52,664 bases of DNA from a virus. The DNA is taken from positions 1 through 52,664 of the IMG/VR virus record IMGVR_UViG_3300003690_000059; one strand, 5' to 3'. The translations under genes were made by a program, and so were the position numbers. The stretch's first letter is position 1. Each line of letters opens with the position of its first letter. The notes below the pieces were generated by a model that saw only the letters and a list, made by a program, of their open reading frames with translations, did not search any database and had not been told where the DNA came from. Positions 7,358 through 14,621 of the stretch are shown here, in pieces.

Positions 7358-7768
7358 TCATTTTGATATTCCCTTAAATTTTTCAAAAGTCCGTAATCCA
7401 CCTAATCCTAGCATACCAAGTAGAACTGGCATCATTAGAGCCATATCTACTTCTGGTAACTGTACTAAATGACCTGTTTGCCCTAAAATAAAAGAGACTA
7501 TAGGTTGAATTACATAAGCATACGCCAGAGCGAAACCGCAAGTCCAACCTATGAACGGCCTCCAACCAGCAACAAAAATAGATCTATGTTGGCCCTCCGC
7601 CTTATTGATTTCAAGTTGGGCAAGATCTATCTTTGCTAAATGATCTGTCAGACTTGATTCAATTTCTCGTCTAGCCTTTTCAGCAGCTTCTTTGTCCTCT
7701 GGTAAAAATCGTCCTATAACATCACTGATGATAGGAAGTATCATGGGGAGGAGCGCAGCAATCATCAT
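7358..7768 (-). CDS. Holin with 3 transmembrane segments
   Basis: 136 residues. A hydrophobic N-terminal segment (about 2-20), an acidic/basic amphipathic stretch, then two membrane segments around GWRPFIGWTCGFALAYAYVI and MALMMPVLLGMLGLGGLRTF. The HRSIFVAGWRPFIGW signature is typical of the 3-TM holin family also used for gene-transfer-agent release. It would form membrane lesions that let the M15 endolysin (38548-38943) reach the peptidoglycan. The start (ATGATG) overlaps the portal stop as ATGA. Unusually, it lies beside the portal, far from the lysin on the linear map. Confidence 0.8.
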   Translation of the reverse strand: MMIAALLPMILPIISDVIGRFLPEDKEAAEKARREIESSLTDHLAKIDLAQLEINKAEGQHRSIFVAGWRPFIGWTCGFALAYAYVIQPIVSFILGQTGHLVQLPEVDMALMMPVLLGMLGLGGLRTFEKFKGISK

Positions 7769-10170
7769 TGAACCCGTATTTTTTCACGTTGCACTGATAT
7801 ACGTTCCGCTTCTTGAATTGAATCTTGATTAATTTTTGTTTCTTCTAGAATCGTTTTTACCTGTTCTTTTTTAGTGTCAAAAGCTAGTCTAGATTGAGAC
7901 TCCGCTTCCTTACGCTGTAAGTCACGTTCTTTAAGTTCAAGTTCCTTCATACGAATTTGTAGTAATGGATCAATACCCCCCTCACCTTGTTGCGCAGCAA
8001 AAGCCTGAGACTGTTGACTAATTTGGGCAGTGGCTTGTGCGGCTGCCTGTGCAATTTGATTTTCAAGTTCGGGGGGCACTTGCTCTCCCTCCACTGGTAA
8101 AGGTTGTCCAATCATTTGTTCAACTTGTTGACGATACTGCATTGCAAAATGTTCTTGAATATGCGTTTGTAAAACAAGCATTGCTTGTTGATTATTTTGG
8201 AATATTGGATTTTGCATAAATGCCATATGAGTAGCTATGTGTGCTTCATGGGCTTGGTGTATAAATGCTTTAAGAGGGGCACCTATAAGAGCATCTGCAT
8301 TTTCAGTTGCAGGGTCTTTTGAATTTTCTGGTTCATCAGGGGGCAAAATATCATTAATATTCTGAGTCCCTAAAGCCTGATACATTCTAAAATAGGATTG
8401 TCGTAAATTATGAATTTGTGGTGCAGAAGTAGCTAATTGAAGTTGTGTCTGGGCCAACATGACACGTTGTGCCATTGAAAAAACATTCGGGTCGCTATGC
8501 GGAATAATGTCTATTTGATCACTAAAGTCACTCGCCATTATAACACGTTCCCCACCTGCGATTTCGTAGGGATATTCTTCAGGTAGGTATTCAGCAAATG
8601 TATTTGATAAAAGAGTGAACTCTAATTTCTGCGAATAATGCAACCTTTTATGAATTGCAGACATCACCTGCATCCCACGTTCTAACAAGGCCACTGTAGT
8701 TCCAACAGGCATTGCTTCATTCATGTCGCCTGTTTGAAGTTCAGTAATGGACGCGAACCTTCTACCAGAATCTACTAGCACACTTAATAGATTTAAAAGT
8801 GTTCCAGATGGTTCTTTATAGGGTAACGGTAAAAGAGAATCACGAAGGGAGCCTCCTGGGGCATCAACATCTCGCCATTCCCCAGGTTGTAAAGGCTCAT
8901 CATCATTACGAACCCTTAACCCTCTTGCTTTAAAACCTGCGGGTAAATTTGCTAAAGTTCCTGCATCTATCAATTGACGCAAAAGACTTGTTGCTGATTT
9001 ACATAGCCCCCCAATCATATGGATTAAACCAAAACCATAAAATCCAAGTCCAGGAAGGAATTTATAATGAACAAAATATTGTTTCTTCTGTTCAGTTTCA
9101 TCATTTTCTTCCCAATTCCTACGAATGGAAAGAATTTGTGAACATCCCTCTTCTAGAGTAACAATATAAGGAGATTGTATACCTCCAGATTCTTCTTCAT
9201 TTGCTTCTAGGTCTAAGTCTACATGACATTCTAAAATTGTCATAACTTCAGGCGTCATGTAACTTGTTTTTTGAACTCCTTGGAGTTCATCAATCTTTTC
9301 TCTAACCTGTGAAATCTCAGGGGGAGAAGGTTCTAACTCTATGTCTCTATAAAATCCAGAAAGTTGTAATTTACGCACATCATTTGTTTTCATTTTTATA
9401 ACATGCGTAATGCGATTAGCTGATTGAAGATCTGTAGTTTCGTAAGGAACTATTAAATCTTCAGAAGTGACAAATTTAGAAACAGCTCGTTTTAAATTTT
9501 CATCATAATATATTTTCTTAAATGCTGAACCAGATAATGGGAGGTAAAATAGCATCTGATCAAGTTCAGGGTCGAATTCCTTCATTACCTCCGTAATTTG
9601 ATAATTCATAAACTCCTTTACCCTACTGGCCTGTTGGGTCTTATCGGGGGAATCTTTCCCAATTACTCGTGTGTCAACAGGGCCGCCCGCAGGTAAAAGC
9701 TCTTTATATGCTGAAGATTGAAATTGAGCCACAGCTTCTGAAAGAAGAGGATGGTACACTCCTGACGCGCCCTGAAACGGTTCAGTCCTGTCAGAAGTTC
9801 CCATTCCTAATAGACTAAGTCCCTCGCTATAAGTACGCTCCCAATCCTGACGAGTTTCTTTATCTTCTTCATAACTTTGTAAAAGTTCTGCAGCTAATGC
9901 AGAAAGTTCAGCCTCGTCCATTGTTTCTGCGAGGTTTTCATAAAAATCTTCAGAAGTTTCAGATATCTCTTCTGCACCAAAAGCGATAGTAACTGACCCA
10001 TCTTCATCAGTTCCCAATACTTCTGGGTCTTCTAATTCAACGAATTCTTCAGAAAGTTCTCCGTTAGAAAAATCTTCAATATTTGCAAAAACCTCATCTT
10101 CAGCCAACGGAATATCCGTTCGAATAGGACGTTCTATTTCTAAAGGAGGTATAAGGGGATTATTAGCCAT
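7765..10170 (-). CDS. Portal protein
   Basis: 801 residues, in the size range of large podovirus portals. Acidic N-terminus (1-85), portal core from about 95 (TRQDWERTYSEGLSLLGMGT; FQGASGVYHPLLSEAVAQFQ; KEFMNYQITEVMKEFDPELD), and a Gln/Glu-rich coiled-coil C-terminus (about 700-801) that may form the barrel. SYMTPEVMTILECHVDLDLE and GDMNEAMPVGTTVALLERGM fit the family. It forms the dodecameric DNA entry ring and terminase dock. The gene lies between TerL and the scaffold gene; its ATG overlaps the stop of a 31-residue gene as TAATG. Confidence 0.9.
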   Translation of the reverse strand: MANNPLIPPLEIERPIRTDIPLAEDEVFANIEDFSNGELSEEFVELEDPEVLGTDEDGSVTIAFGAEEISETSEDFYENLAETMDEAELSALAAELLQSYEEDKETRQDWERTYSEGLSLLGMGTSDRTEPFQGASGVYHPLLSEAVAQFQSSAYKELLPAGGPVDTRVIGKDSPDKTQQASRVKEFMNYQITEVMKEFDPELDQMLFYLPLSGSAFKKIYYDENLKRAVSKFVTSEDLIVPYETTDLQSANRITHVIKMKTNDVRKLQLSGFYRDIELEPSPPEISQVREKIDELQGVQKTSYMTPEVMTILECHVDLDLEANEEESGGIQSPYIVTLEEGCSQILSIRRNWEENDETEQKKQYFVHYKFLPGLGFYGFGLIHMIGGLCKSATSLLRQLIDAGTLANLPAGFKARGLRVRNDDEPLQPGEWRDVDAPGGSLRDSLLPLPYKEPSGTLLNLLSVLVDSGRRFASITELQTGDMNEAMPVGTTVALLERGMQVMSAIHKRLHYSQKLEFTLLSNTFAEYLPEEYPYEIAGGERVIMASDFSDQIDIIPHSDPNVFSMAQRVMLAQTQLQLATSAPQIHNLRQSYFRMYQALGTQNINDILPPDEPENSKDPATENADALIGAPLKAFIHQAHEAHIATHMAFMQNPIFQNNQQAMLVLQTHIQEHFAMQYRQQVEQMIGQPLPVEGEQVPPELENQIAQAAAQATAQISQQSQAFAAQQGEGGIDPLLQIRMKELELKERDLQRKEAESQSRLAFDTKKEQVKTILEETKINQDSIQEAERISVQREKIRVQ

Positions 10171-10265
10171 TATGTCTTCTTTCCCTTACTTTTGGTTTTT
10201 TTATTTTTCTTTTTCTTTGGCGGACGACCAACTTTTTTACCATAAGTTCCTGGACCACGGGGCAT
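10170..10265 (-). CDS. 31-residue Lys-rich microprotein
   Basis: The sequence starts MPRGPGTYGKKVGRPPKKK and ends in a Lys-rich tail, with about half the residues basic. GRPPKKK resembles an AT-hook. The stop shares bases with the portal start (TAATG), so the two are translationally coupled, and an AGGAT lies upstream. Such tiny basic proteins beside the portal gene are, from memory, frequent in marine phages; a DNA-compacting or packaging role is a guess. Confidence 0.65.
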   Translation of the reverse strand: MPRGPGTYGKKVGRPPKKKKNKKTKSKGKKT

Positions 10266-10304
10266 AATCATTTATCCTAAACTAAAGTTGTTACTTTGAA
10301 AAGT

Positions 10305-10553
10305 TTATTTTGTCCCACCATTAAACCTTTCACGCATCTCATCCATTTTATTCCACAGATCTCCAATACTCTTTCTAGCGACCTCCATTTCAACTTCAAG
10401 TTTCACCACGCGGATGTAAGCTTCTTTCTTCTCTAAATCCCTCACATCTCGTTTCAAACCCTTAACTTCTGATTGAAGTCGAACGGCTACGATAAGCGCA
10501 CCAACACCAAAAATAACTACAGGGAGCAGTGTTTTGAGAAGTGAAAAATCCAT
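10305..10553 (-). CDS. Small membrane-anchored coiled-coil protein
   Basis: 82 residues: one N-terminal transmembrane helix (LLPVVIFGVGALIVAVRL, about 8-25) and a long charged coiled coil (KGLKRDVRDLEKKEAY to the end). This plan is compatible with an inner-membrane spanin subunit or a lysis regulator, but no partner lipoprotein or Rz1-like nested frame was recognised. It lies 6 nt after TerL with little sign of its own ribosome binding site, so coupling is likely. Confidence 0.55.
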   Translation of the reverse strand: MDFSLLKTLLPVVIFGVGALIVAVRLQSEVKGLKRDVRDLEKKEAYIRVVKLEVEMEVARKSIGDLWNKMDEMRERFNGGTK

Positions 10554-10559
10554 CAGTCA

Positions 10560-12068
10560 TTAATAATAGTTATACTGATGCCTCTTTCGATAGCCACTGT
10601 CCTCTTCTTTATAGTCATCAGGGTGACCAATAAACCCTCCTTGACGAAAACGAAGCAGGGCTTGAGTCATAGAATCAACTAAATCGTCATGTTCGCCATT
10701 AGGAAATTGTGCACATTCCTCTATCATATCTTCCGCAAAATTTTTCTCCGGTGCCCATATCATACCGCTTTCAAAAAGGGGGGCTACTGAATTTATTCGT
10801 GCGTGTTTATCTTGCCCTCGTCCAGGAGAAAAGTTCATCACTGGAATACCCATAGCCCGCAGCTCTTGAGTTAAGGGGGAGCCGCTGGCCTTTGCTTCAA
10901 TTATAACTATGTCGGGTTCCCAATAGTGATAATTTTTTAATGCCACACGTTTTAATTCTGGAAATTCATACCGCCCCCTTATACAATCTAGAAGCATCAA
11001 ATTTGGGCCACTGTCCTCGTCAGGGGTGAAAACACCCCATGTTGAAATAGCGGAATAGTCAGCGTGCTCATGTTTAAGAAATGCTGTGTCATAAGATTGA
11101 ATAATGTATTCTAAATTGGGTATTTGTTCCTTTTCCCACGGTTTCCACCAGGTGCGTTTGATGATACTTATTGCATCGGCAGTGGGTTTTTGCAACCATT
11201 GTGCGCTCCACTTTTGAGAACTCAAAGAAGCCCTCACACCTTCAAGTTCTTCAAGTTTCCAAAATTCTGGCCAAAGGGGTTTAGACTCCCCATCTTCAGT
11301 CTCTAGAATAGCGGGAAATTCAACAACTTCCCATTGGTCCGCTTTTTCAGAAAACGCCTGTTGCTTCAAAACTTTTGCGGTAAGGTCACGCTCCCCCCAG
11401 CGAGTCATCACTATTACGATGCTTCCTCCAGGTTGGAGCCTTTGCCGGGGTCCGGAAGTATACCACTCATACGCATTTTCCATAGCGGCTTCACTTAAAG
11501 CATCCTGCTCACTATGGGGGTCATCAATAATCAAAAGATCCGCGCCGCGACCCGTAATTGCGCCCCCTACCCCACTAGCAAAATATTCACCCCCCTTAGT
11601 AGTAGTCCACCGGCCAGCAGACTTACTGTCGGGGCTTAGGCCGGACTCTGGAAAAATTTTCCTGAACTCATTCGAAGCAATCAAGTTACGCATCTTTCTA
11701 CCAAAGGTCATGGCTAATTCGCCGGTATGCGTTGTTTGAATAATCTTTAATTTTGGATTTCGGCCTACCAGCCATGCGGGAAAAAGGTAGCTCGCAAATT
11801 CAGATTTTGTATGCCGAGGGGGAAGGTTGATAATCAGTCGCTTCAAAGAACCGTCTGCGACGGCCTGGAGTTTTTCGGCGTAGACTCTATGGTGGGCGCC
11901 CTCAATAAAATCTGGCCAAACGTACTTGACAAATTTTAAAAAAGTTTGGTGGCCCTCTTCACTTTCAGATATTTCCTGTAATCTTGTTGTTAAAGCGAGG
12001 TACTCTTCGAGCAATTCCTTACTTAAACTTTGTAAACGGGCATTGAGCTGTTTATCTTTTAAAATCAC
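10560..12068 (-). CDS. terL: Terminase large subunit
   Basis: 502 residues. ATPase: divergent Walker A PPRHTKSE (83-90), Walker B LLIIDDPH (178-185) and coupling motif VIVMTRW (218-224). RNase H-like nuclease: IIQSYDTAF (acidic D327), IVIIEAKASGSPL (E391) and GEHDDLVDS (D461). It pumps and cuts DNA at the portal. The start is a GTG with AAAGG 8 nt upstream. The small subunit gene is not adjacent but 3 kb away, separated by microgenes and repeats, which is unusual. Confidence 0.93.
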   Translation of the reverse strand: MILKDKQLNARLQSLSKELLEEYLALTTRLQEISESEEGHQTFLKFVKYVWPDFIEGAHHRVYAEKLQAVADGSLKRLIINLPPRHTKSEFASYLFPAWLVGRNPKLKIIQTTHTGELAMTFGRKMRNLIASNEFRKIFPESGLSPDSKSAGRWTTTKGGEYFASGVGGAITGRGADLLIIDDPHSEQDALSEAAMENAYEWYTSGPRQRLQPGGSIVIVMTRWGERDLTAKVLKQQAFSEKADQWEVVEFPAILETEDGESKPLWPEFWKLEELEGVRASLSSQKWSAQWLQKPTADAISIIKRTWWKPWEKEQIPNLEYIIQSYDTAFLKHEHADYSAISTWGVFTPDEDSGPNLMLLDCIRGRYEFPELKRVALKNYHYWEPDIVIIEAKASGSPLTQELRAMGIPVMNFSPGRGQDKHARINSVAPLFESGMIWAPEKNFAEDMIEECAQFPNGEHDDLVDSMTQALLRFRQGGFIGHPDDYKEEDSGYRKRHQYNYY

Positions 12069-12437
12069 TACTAAGCCTTTTCCGCTTGAAATTTAAATAA
12101 TTTCTTCACTACTCATAAAACACTGTACCTATTGCTGTCATACTAGCTTCATATTTCTGAGGAAGATACCCCTTATGTATTGGATCGTCGCCACAATTAA
12201 TCTTTATAAACCTTTTTTAAACCATGAAAGTAAAGAACAAATTTCAATAATTTCTGATTAAGAACTATTTCGAATGTACAAAACTGGACCCATCTTAGGG
12301 GCGGCGCATATAGGGGGGGTGCCCCCCCTTGGTGGGCTTGGGCTAATAGTTGCTTTGCTAATAGATTTCCTCTACTTGGTAGGGGGCTTGGTGGGGGCAG
12401 CCTGTGGGCTGCCCCCCATGTTGGACTAGTTAGCTTG
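12069..12437. other. Non-coding stretch upstream of terL
   Basis: 369 nt without a convincing gene. The left two thirds are AT-rich; from about 12297 the base composition shifts abruptly to G/C runs. It contains a perfect 10-bp hairpin at 12393-12416. A minus-strand frame near 12095-12230 reads like protein (KINCGDDPIHKGYLPQK) but has a stop and no start codon at its 5' end, so it may be a gene remnant. The terL promoter could lie here; none is clear. Confidence 0.4.
12393..12416 (-). other. Perfect 10-bp GC hairpin
   Basis: GGGGGCAGCC pairs with GGCTGCCCCC around a 4-nt loop. It lies 22 nt beyond the stop of the 60-residue gene on the minus strand. There is no U-run, so factor-independent termination is doubtful; an mRNA 3'-end stabiliser is possible. 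Confidence 0.5.
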
Positions 12438-12620
12438 CTAGTATAGTTCGCCTTGGTACACTTGCTCGGCCTCAGCTATGGCAGGAATAGCTAGCCCCCT
12501 AATCGAAAGCATGTCGCCCCTTCGACTAGTAGTGGGCTGCCATTCATCTAGCAGTATATCCCATATGACCGTAGCCTTGGGCGCATGGGTGTAGCCTTTG
12601 GGTCGTTCTATAGGTTGCAT
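12438..12620 (-). CDS. MQPI-type microprotein, copy 1
   Basis: 60 residues starting MQPIERPKGYTHAPKATVIW. The N-terminus matches that of the neighbouring 47-residue frame (MQPIKWPKGY), and both share a 27-bp identical leader over the start codon, so they arose by duplication. AAGGGG lies 7 nt before the ATG. The region has much higher G/C than its flanks. Function unknown; coding status is moderately supported by the paired start region. Confidence 0.45.
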   Translation of the reverse strand: MQPIERPKGYTHAPKATVIWDILLDEWQPTTSRRGDMLSIRGLAIPAIAEAEQVYQGELY

Positions 12621-12751
12621 TGGTTTACCCCTTGAATAGTTGGTTTGCTATAGGTCTTGCCACTAGTCGAGTATCCACTATGTAGGGCCATCATTAGGTC
12701 TAAGTAGGCTACCCCCGGTACATACCCTTTGGGCCACTTGATAGGTTGCAT
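12608..12751 (-). CDS. MQPI-type microprotein, copy 2
   Basis: 47 residues starting MQPIKWPKGYVPGVAYLDLM. The start region (12741-12767) is a perfect 27-bp direct repeat of 12610-12636, including ribosome binding site and ATG. The last 13 nt overlap the start of copy 1. After the shared start the two proteins diverge, so either this is a decayed copy or only the leader was duplicated. No function can be suggested. Confidence 0.4.
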   Translation of the reverse strand: MQPIKWPKGYVPGVAYLDLMMALHSGYSTSGKTYSKPTIQGVNQCNL

Positions 12752-12770
12752 TGGTTTACCCCTTGAAGTG

Positions 12771-12792
12771 GCGGGGGGCATATGCCCCCCGC
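12771..12792. other. Perfect 22-bp palindrome after a small gene
   Basis: GCGGGGGGCA followed by TATGCCCCCCGC is fully self-complementary. It lies 14 nt beyond the stop of the 117-residue gene on the minus strand. No U-run follows on that strand. It may be an mRNA end structure or a protein-binding palindrome. Confidence 0.5.
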
Positions 12793-12805
12793 TTTAGTTA
12801 GCCGC

Positions 12806-13159
12806 CTATGCGGTAAGCGTAAAGGCAGGCTTGCCCCAAGTCTTGGAACTTGGGCTGTAGCCCCCAAGCAACCCTGCCACCATGTCAGGGTAGCCGCCAC
12901 CTAGACGCTTGGCCGCTGGCAAAAACTTAGCCACGGGCATACCCTTGACCATCATTATAACTATATCGGCACGCTTGCCAGTGGCCCTATGGATATACGG
13001 CGGCAAGCCCCCTTCAGCCACTACGCCCGCAATGGGGTTTATGGTGGCGCCAGGGTTGGCGGCAAGCCATACGTGCAACATTACGTTCTGCACTTTGGGC
13101 AGGGCTTGTATGAAAGCGTCCGTTACTTCGAACGTTAGCTTAGTAGCTAATTTAGCCAT
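12806..13159 (-). CDS. Small protein with repeated C-terminal GM-FL-GG domain
   Basis: 117 residues. The C-terminal half (KRADIVIMMVKGMPVAKFLP, then GGGYPDMVAGLLGGY and FTLT) aligns with the ends of the proteins at 22701-23069 and 31810-32052: all share R-x(4)-I-x(3)-x-GM-x-V-x(2)-FL, then GG-x(2)-D, then a Gly/aromatic strand. The pattern suits a small winged-helix DNA-binding domain, but that is inference. GGAAGG lies 8 nt before the ATG. It resides in the G/C-rich patch. Confidence 0.55.
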   Translation of the reverse strand: MAKLATKLTFEVTDAFIQALPKVQNVMLHVWLAANPGATINPIAGVVAEGGLPPYIHRATGKRADIVIMMVKGMPVAKFLPAAKRLGGGYPDMVAGLLGGYSPSSKTWGKPAFTLTA

Positions 13160-13292
13160 TTGTAGTACCTTCCGGTTACGCAGCCCTTATTGACTGCCCC
13201 CTGATCATGCGCTTGCCGACCCGGTAGTACTAGCCCATAAATGGTATACCTGCCATGCACTATACGCAGGGCTTGACCCCCTTGCTTATTTG

Positions 13293-13337
13293 CTTAGTAA
13301 GCTAAGTAAATACGGCTTACTTAGTAAGCTAAGTAAA
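13293..13337. repeat. Two 18-bp direct repeats, each with an inverted repeat
   Basis: The 18-mer CTTAGTAAGCTAAGTAAA occurs at 13293-13310 and 13320-13337, 27 bp apart. Each copy contains CTTAG and CTAAG as an inverted pair around TAAG, as expected for a dimeric protein's binding site or an iteron. Confidence 0.65.
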
Positions 13338-13418
13338 CCTGGGCGTGGGCGGCGTGGGCGGCCTGGGTGGGGCGGCGTGGGCGGCGTGGCGTGGGTGGCG
13401 TGGGTGAGAGTCGTCAGA
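13338..13418. repeat. G-rich GGCGTGGGC-type array
   Basis: About 80 bp made of imperfect GGGCGT, GGCGTGGGC and GGGTGGC units with G-runs of 3-4 on the plus strand, a composition able to form G-quadruplex structure. It lies between the paired 18-bp palindromic repeats and the 18-bp tandem array. Confidence 0.55.
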
Positions 13419-13439
13419 TGTACATGATCTTTAAGATCA

Positions 13440-13543
13440 AAGCGACAAGCGACAAGCGACAAGCGACCTAGAAGCGACAAGCGACCTAGAAGCGACAAGC
13501 GACCTAGAAGCGACAAGCGACCTAGAAGCGACAAGCGACCTAG
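13440..13543. repeat. 18-bp tandem array (five perfect copies)
   Basis: Two AAGCGAC heptamers are followed by five perfect copies of AAGCGACAAGCGACCTAG at 13454-13543. The unit is itself two heptamers plus CTAG. The preceding 18 nt (13435-13452) also occur at the edge of the second repeat region (14549-14566). A minus-strand frame through the array would encode a six-residue LLGRLS repeat, but it has only a TTG start and is probably not a gene. Confidence 0.8.
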
Positions 13544-13634
13544 AAGGAAGGAGGTAACCAACCTCCGAGGTATTCAGTTACAAACGATGCGCCACAACAC
13601 AATCACCATATCCTCACACCCTTTTTAGTGGTGC

Positions 13635-13952
13635 TTACTCTACAATCACATTTACCTTTTGACCTGCTGGCAGCGTTATCTTTAAAGTGATCGTTATCTC
13701 GTTAATTTTGGGGTTGTTCTCAGTACCCCGCCGCTGACGTAAGGGGTAGTCTGTGTTGGTCTTCTCGCAGTACCTTACTAGAGCATGCTGGGCTGAAGAC
13801 TGTCGCCAAGAGCCCCCCTGTTTGGTTACATGCCCTATTTGAGTTAAGTGATCAGTGATCTTAGACCATATAGGCTGACCGCTTTGAGTACCCTCGTAAG
13901 TGTCAATAAACTCACAGATCAGCTCACCTGTTTTTAAGTAACTTTTACGCAT
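13635..13952 (-). CDS. Small accessory protein, function unknown
   Basis: 105 residues. N-terminal helical part (ELICEFIDTYEGTQSGQPIW; LTQIGHVTKQGGSWRQSSAQ) reminiscent of a small helix-turn-helix unit, then a basic segment and a beta tail (EITITLKITLPAGQKVNVIV). AGGGGG lies 8 nt before the ATG. It is preceded by leader copy 1. A DNA-binding role is possible only as a guess. Confidence 0.55.
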   Translation of the reverse strand: MRKSYLKTGELICEFIDTYEGTQSGQPIWSKITDHLTQIGHVTKQGGSWRQSSAQHALVRYCEKTNTDYPLRQRRGTENNPKINEITITLKITLPAGQKVNVIVE

Positions 13953-14005
13953 CGTCTTACCCCCTGGTTAGTAACCGTTTAACCCTTATAACCCCTAAAG
14001 TATAA
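13953..14005 (-). repeat. Accessory-gene leader, copy 1
   Basis: Holds GGTTAGTAACCG and the core CCCCTAAAGTATAA (plus-strand writing; core 13992-14005) found before eight small genes. Read on the minus strand the core gives TTATACTTTAGGGG, with TATACT as a possible -10 element. Confidence 0.6.
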
Positions 14006-14051
14006 CGGGGCGAGTTTAATACACCCGCCCCGTTTACTCTTTTTACTCCCC

Positions 14052-14282
14052 TTATTTAGGGTACACCAGTTCACAATAACTAGTCAAGTCGAAAACTTGA
14101 TGGTCGTGAGTTATACCATTTACCTCGTCAATTACCCCTACGTTTAGGTAAATAGCTTTAGGATCTAGCTTAATACCCTGCTCGTGATGAGGGTCGTCAA
14201 ACCTACCCTTAGTAATAAAGATCTCATAAGAGAAGCCGTCAATGACCTCCGTACGGGCCATCATTTTCACTGAATCATCCAT
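14052..14282 (-). CDS. Small accessory protein, paralogue of 17829-18140
   Basis: 76 residues. SYEIFITKGRFDD and IYLNVGVIDEVNGITHDHQV align with YITQGLPYP and TYLTLAWVDEENGITNENRV of the 103-residue protein at 17829-18140, so the two are diverged copies. AGGAGG lies 8 nt before the ATG, behind leader copy 2. The shared motif IDEVNGIT with two flanking strands suggests a small beta fold. Function unknown. Confidence 0.6.
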   Translation of the reverse strand: MDDSVKMMARTEVIDGFSYEIFITKGRFDDPHHEQGIKLDPKAIYLNVGVIDEVNGITHDHQVFDLTSYCELVYPK

Positions 14283-14336
14283 TTCTTTGACCTCCTGGTT
14301 AGTAACCGTTTAACCCTTATAACCCCTAAAGTATAA
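14283..14336 (-). repeat. Accessory-gene leader, copy 2
   Basis: Nearly identical to copy 1 over CTGGTTAGTAACCGTTTAAC and the core at 14323-14336. Upstream of it on the minus strand lie the repeat arrays and the TerS-operon terminator, so this copy must drive transcription or follow read-through. Confidence 0.6.
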
Positions 14337-14426
14337 GCCCCCAGTAAAATGAACACCCGGCCTTAATACTCTAATTACTGGTGCTAATCCCAATGCGGCT
14401 ACTCAGATCTGGAAGATCCTTTAGAT

Positions 14427-14504
14427 GGTTAGGTTAGGTTAGGTTAGGTTAGGTCAGGTTAGGTCAGGTTAGGTCAGGTTAGGTCAGGTTAGGTTAGGTT
14501 AGGT
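14427..14504. repeat. TTAGG/TCAGG telomere-like pentanucleotide array
   Basis: Fourteen consecutive 5-bp units AGGT(T/C) fill 14431-14500. Four TCAGG units alternate with TTAGG between 14451 and 14490, giving a 10-bp higher-order period. It lies in the gap between the TerS-operon terminator and leader copy 2. Confidence 0.85.
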
Positions 14505-14521
14505 ATGGTCAGGATGGGTCA

Positions 14522-14557
14522 GATCAAAGCGATCAAAGCGATCAAAGCGATCAAAGC
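14522..14557. repeat. 9-bp tandem array GATCAAAGC x4
   Basis: Four perfect copies start at 14522, 14531, 14540 and 14549. The last runs into GACAAGCGA, so 14549-14566 is an 18-nt exact match to 13435-13452 at the other array. Each unit carries a GATC. Confidence 0.85.
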
Positions 14558-14570
14558 GACAAGCGATGAC

Positions 14571-14597
14571 AAAAAAAGACCCCACCGGAGTGGGGCC
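14571..14597 (-). terminator. Strong intrinsic terminator of the TerS operon
   Basis: On the minus strand an 8-bp stem (GGCCCCAC with GTGGGGTC, one G-U pair) closes on TCCG, a UNCG-class tetraloop, and is followed by seven U residues. It lies 25 nt after the nuclease stop codon, so it ends the TerS-nuclease transcript before the repeat arrays. Confidence 0.88.
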
Positions 14598-14621
14598 AGT
14601 TTCGCGTAGTCAGGGAGGGAT

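Noticed and set aside
12709-12900. 63-codon minus-strand frame with many basic and Pro residues
   Set aside because: It lies out of frame over the well-supported 117-residue gene and the 22-bp palindrome, and its composition reflects the G/C-rich island.
13286-13561. A 91-codon minus-strand frame across the repeat array with a six-residue LLGRLS repeat
   Set aside because: It exists because the 18-bp unit is a multiple of three and lacks stops. It begins at TTG, its second half is translation of the G-rich array, and there is no usual protein composition.
14427-14504. TTAGG array as evidence of eukaryotic (insect) contamination or a linear phage telomere
   Set aside because: Phage genes continue on both sides with shared leaders and an exact 18-nt word in the second array, and the array is internal, not at an end. 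No protelomerase gene was recognised.
13440-14557. Tandem arrays as a CRISPR
   Set aside because: Units are contiguous with no unique spacers, and there is no cas gene.
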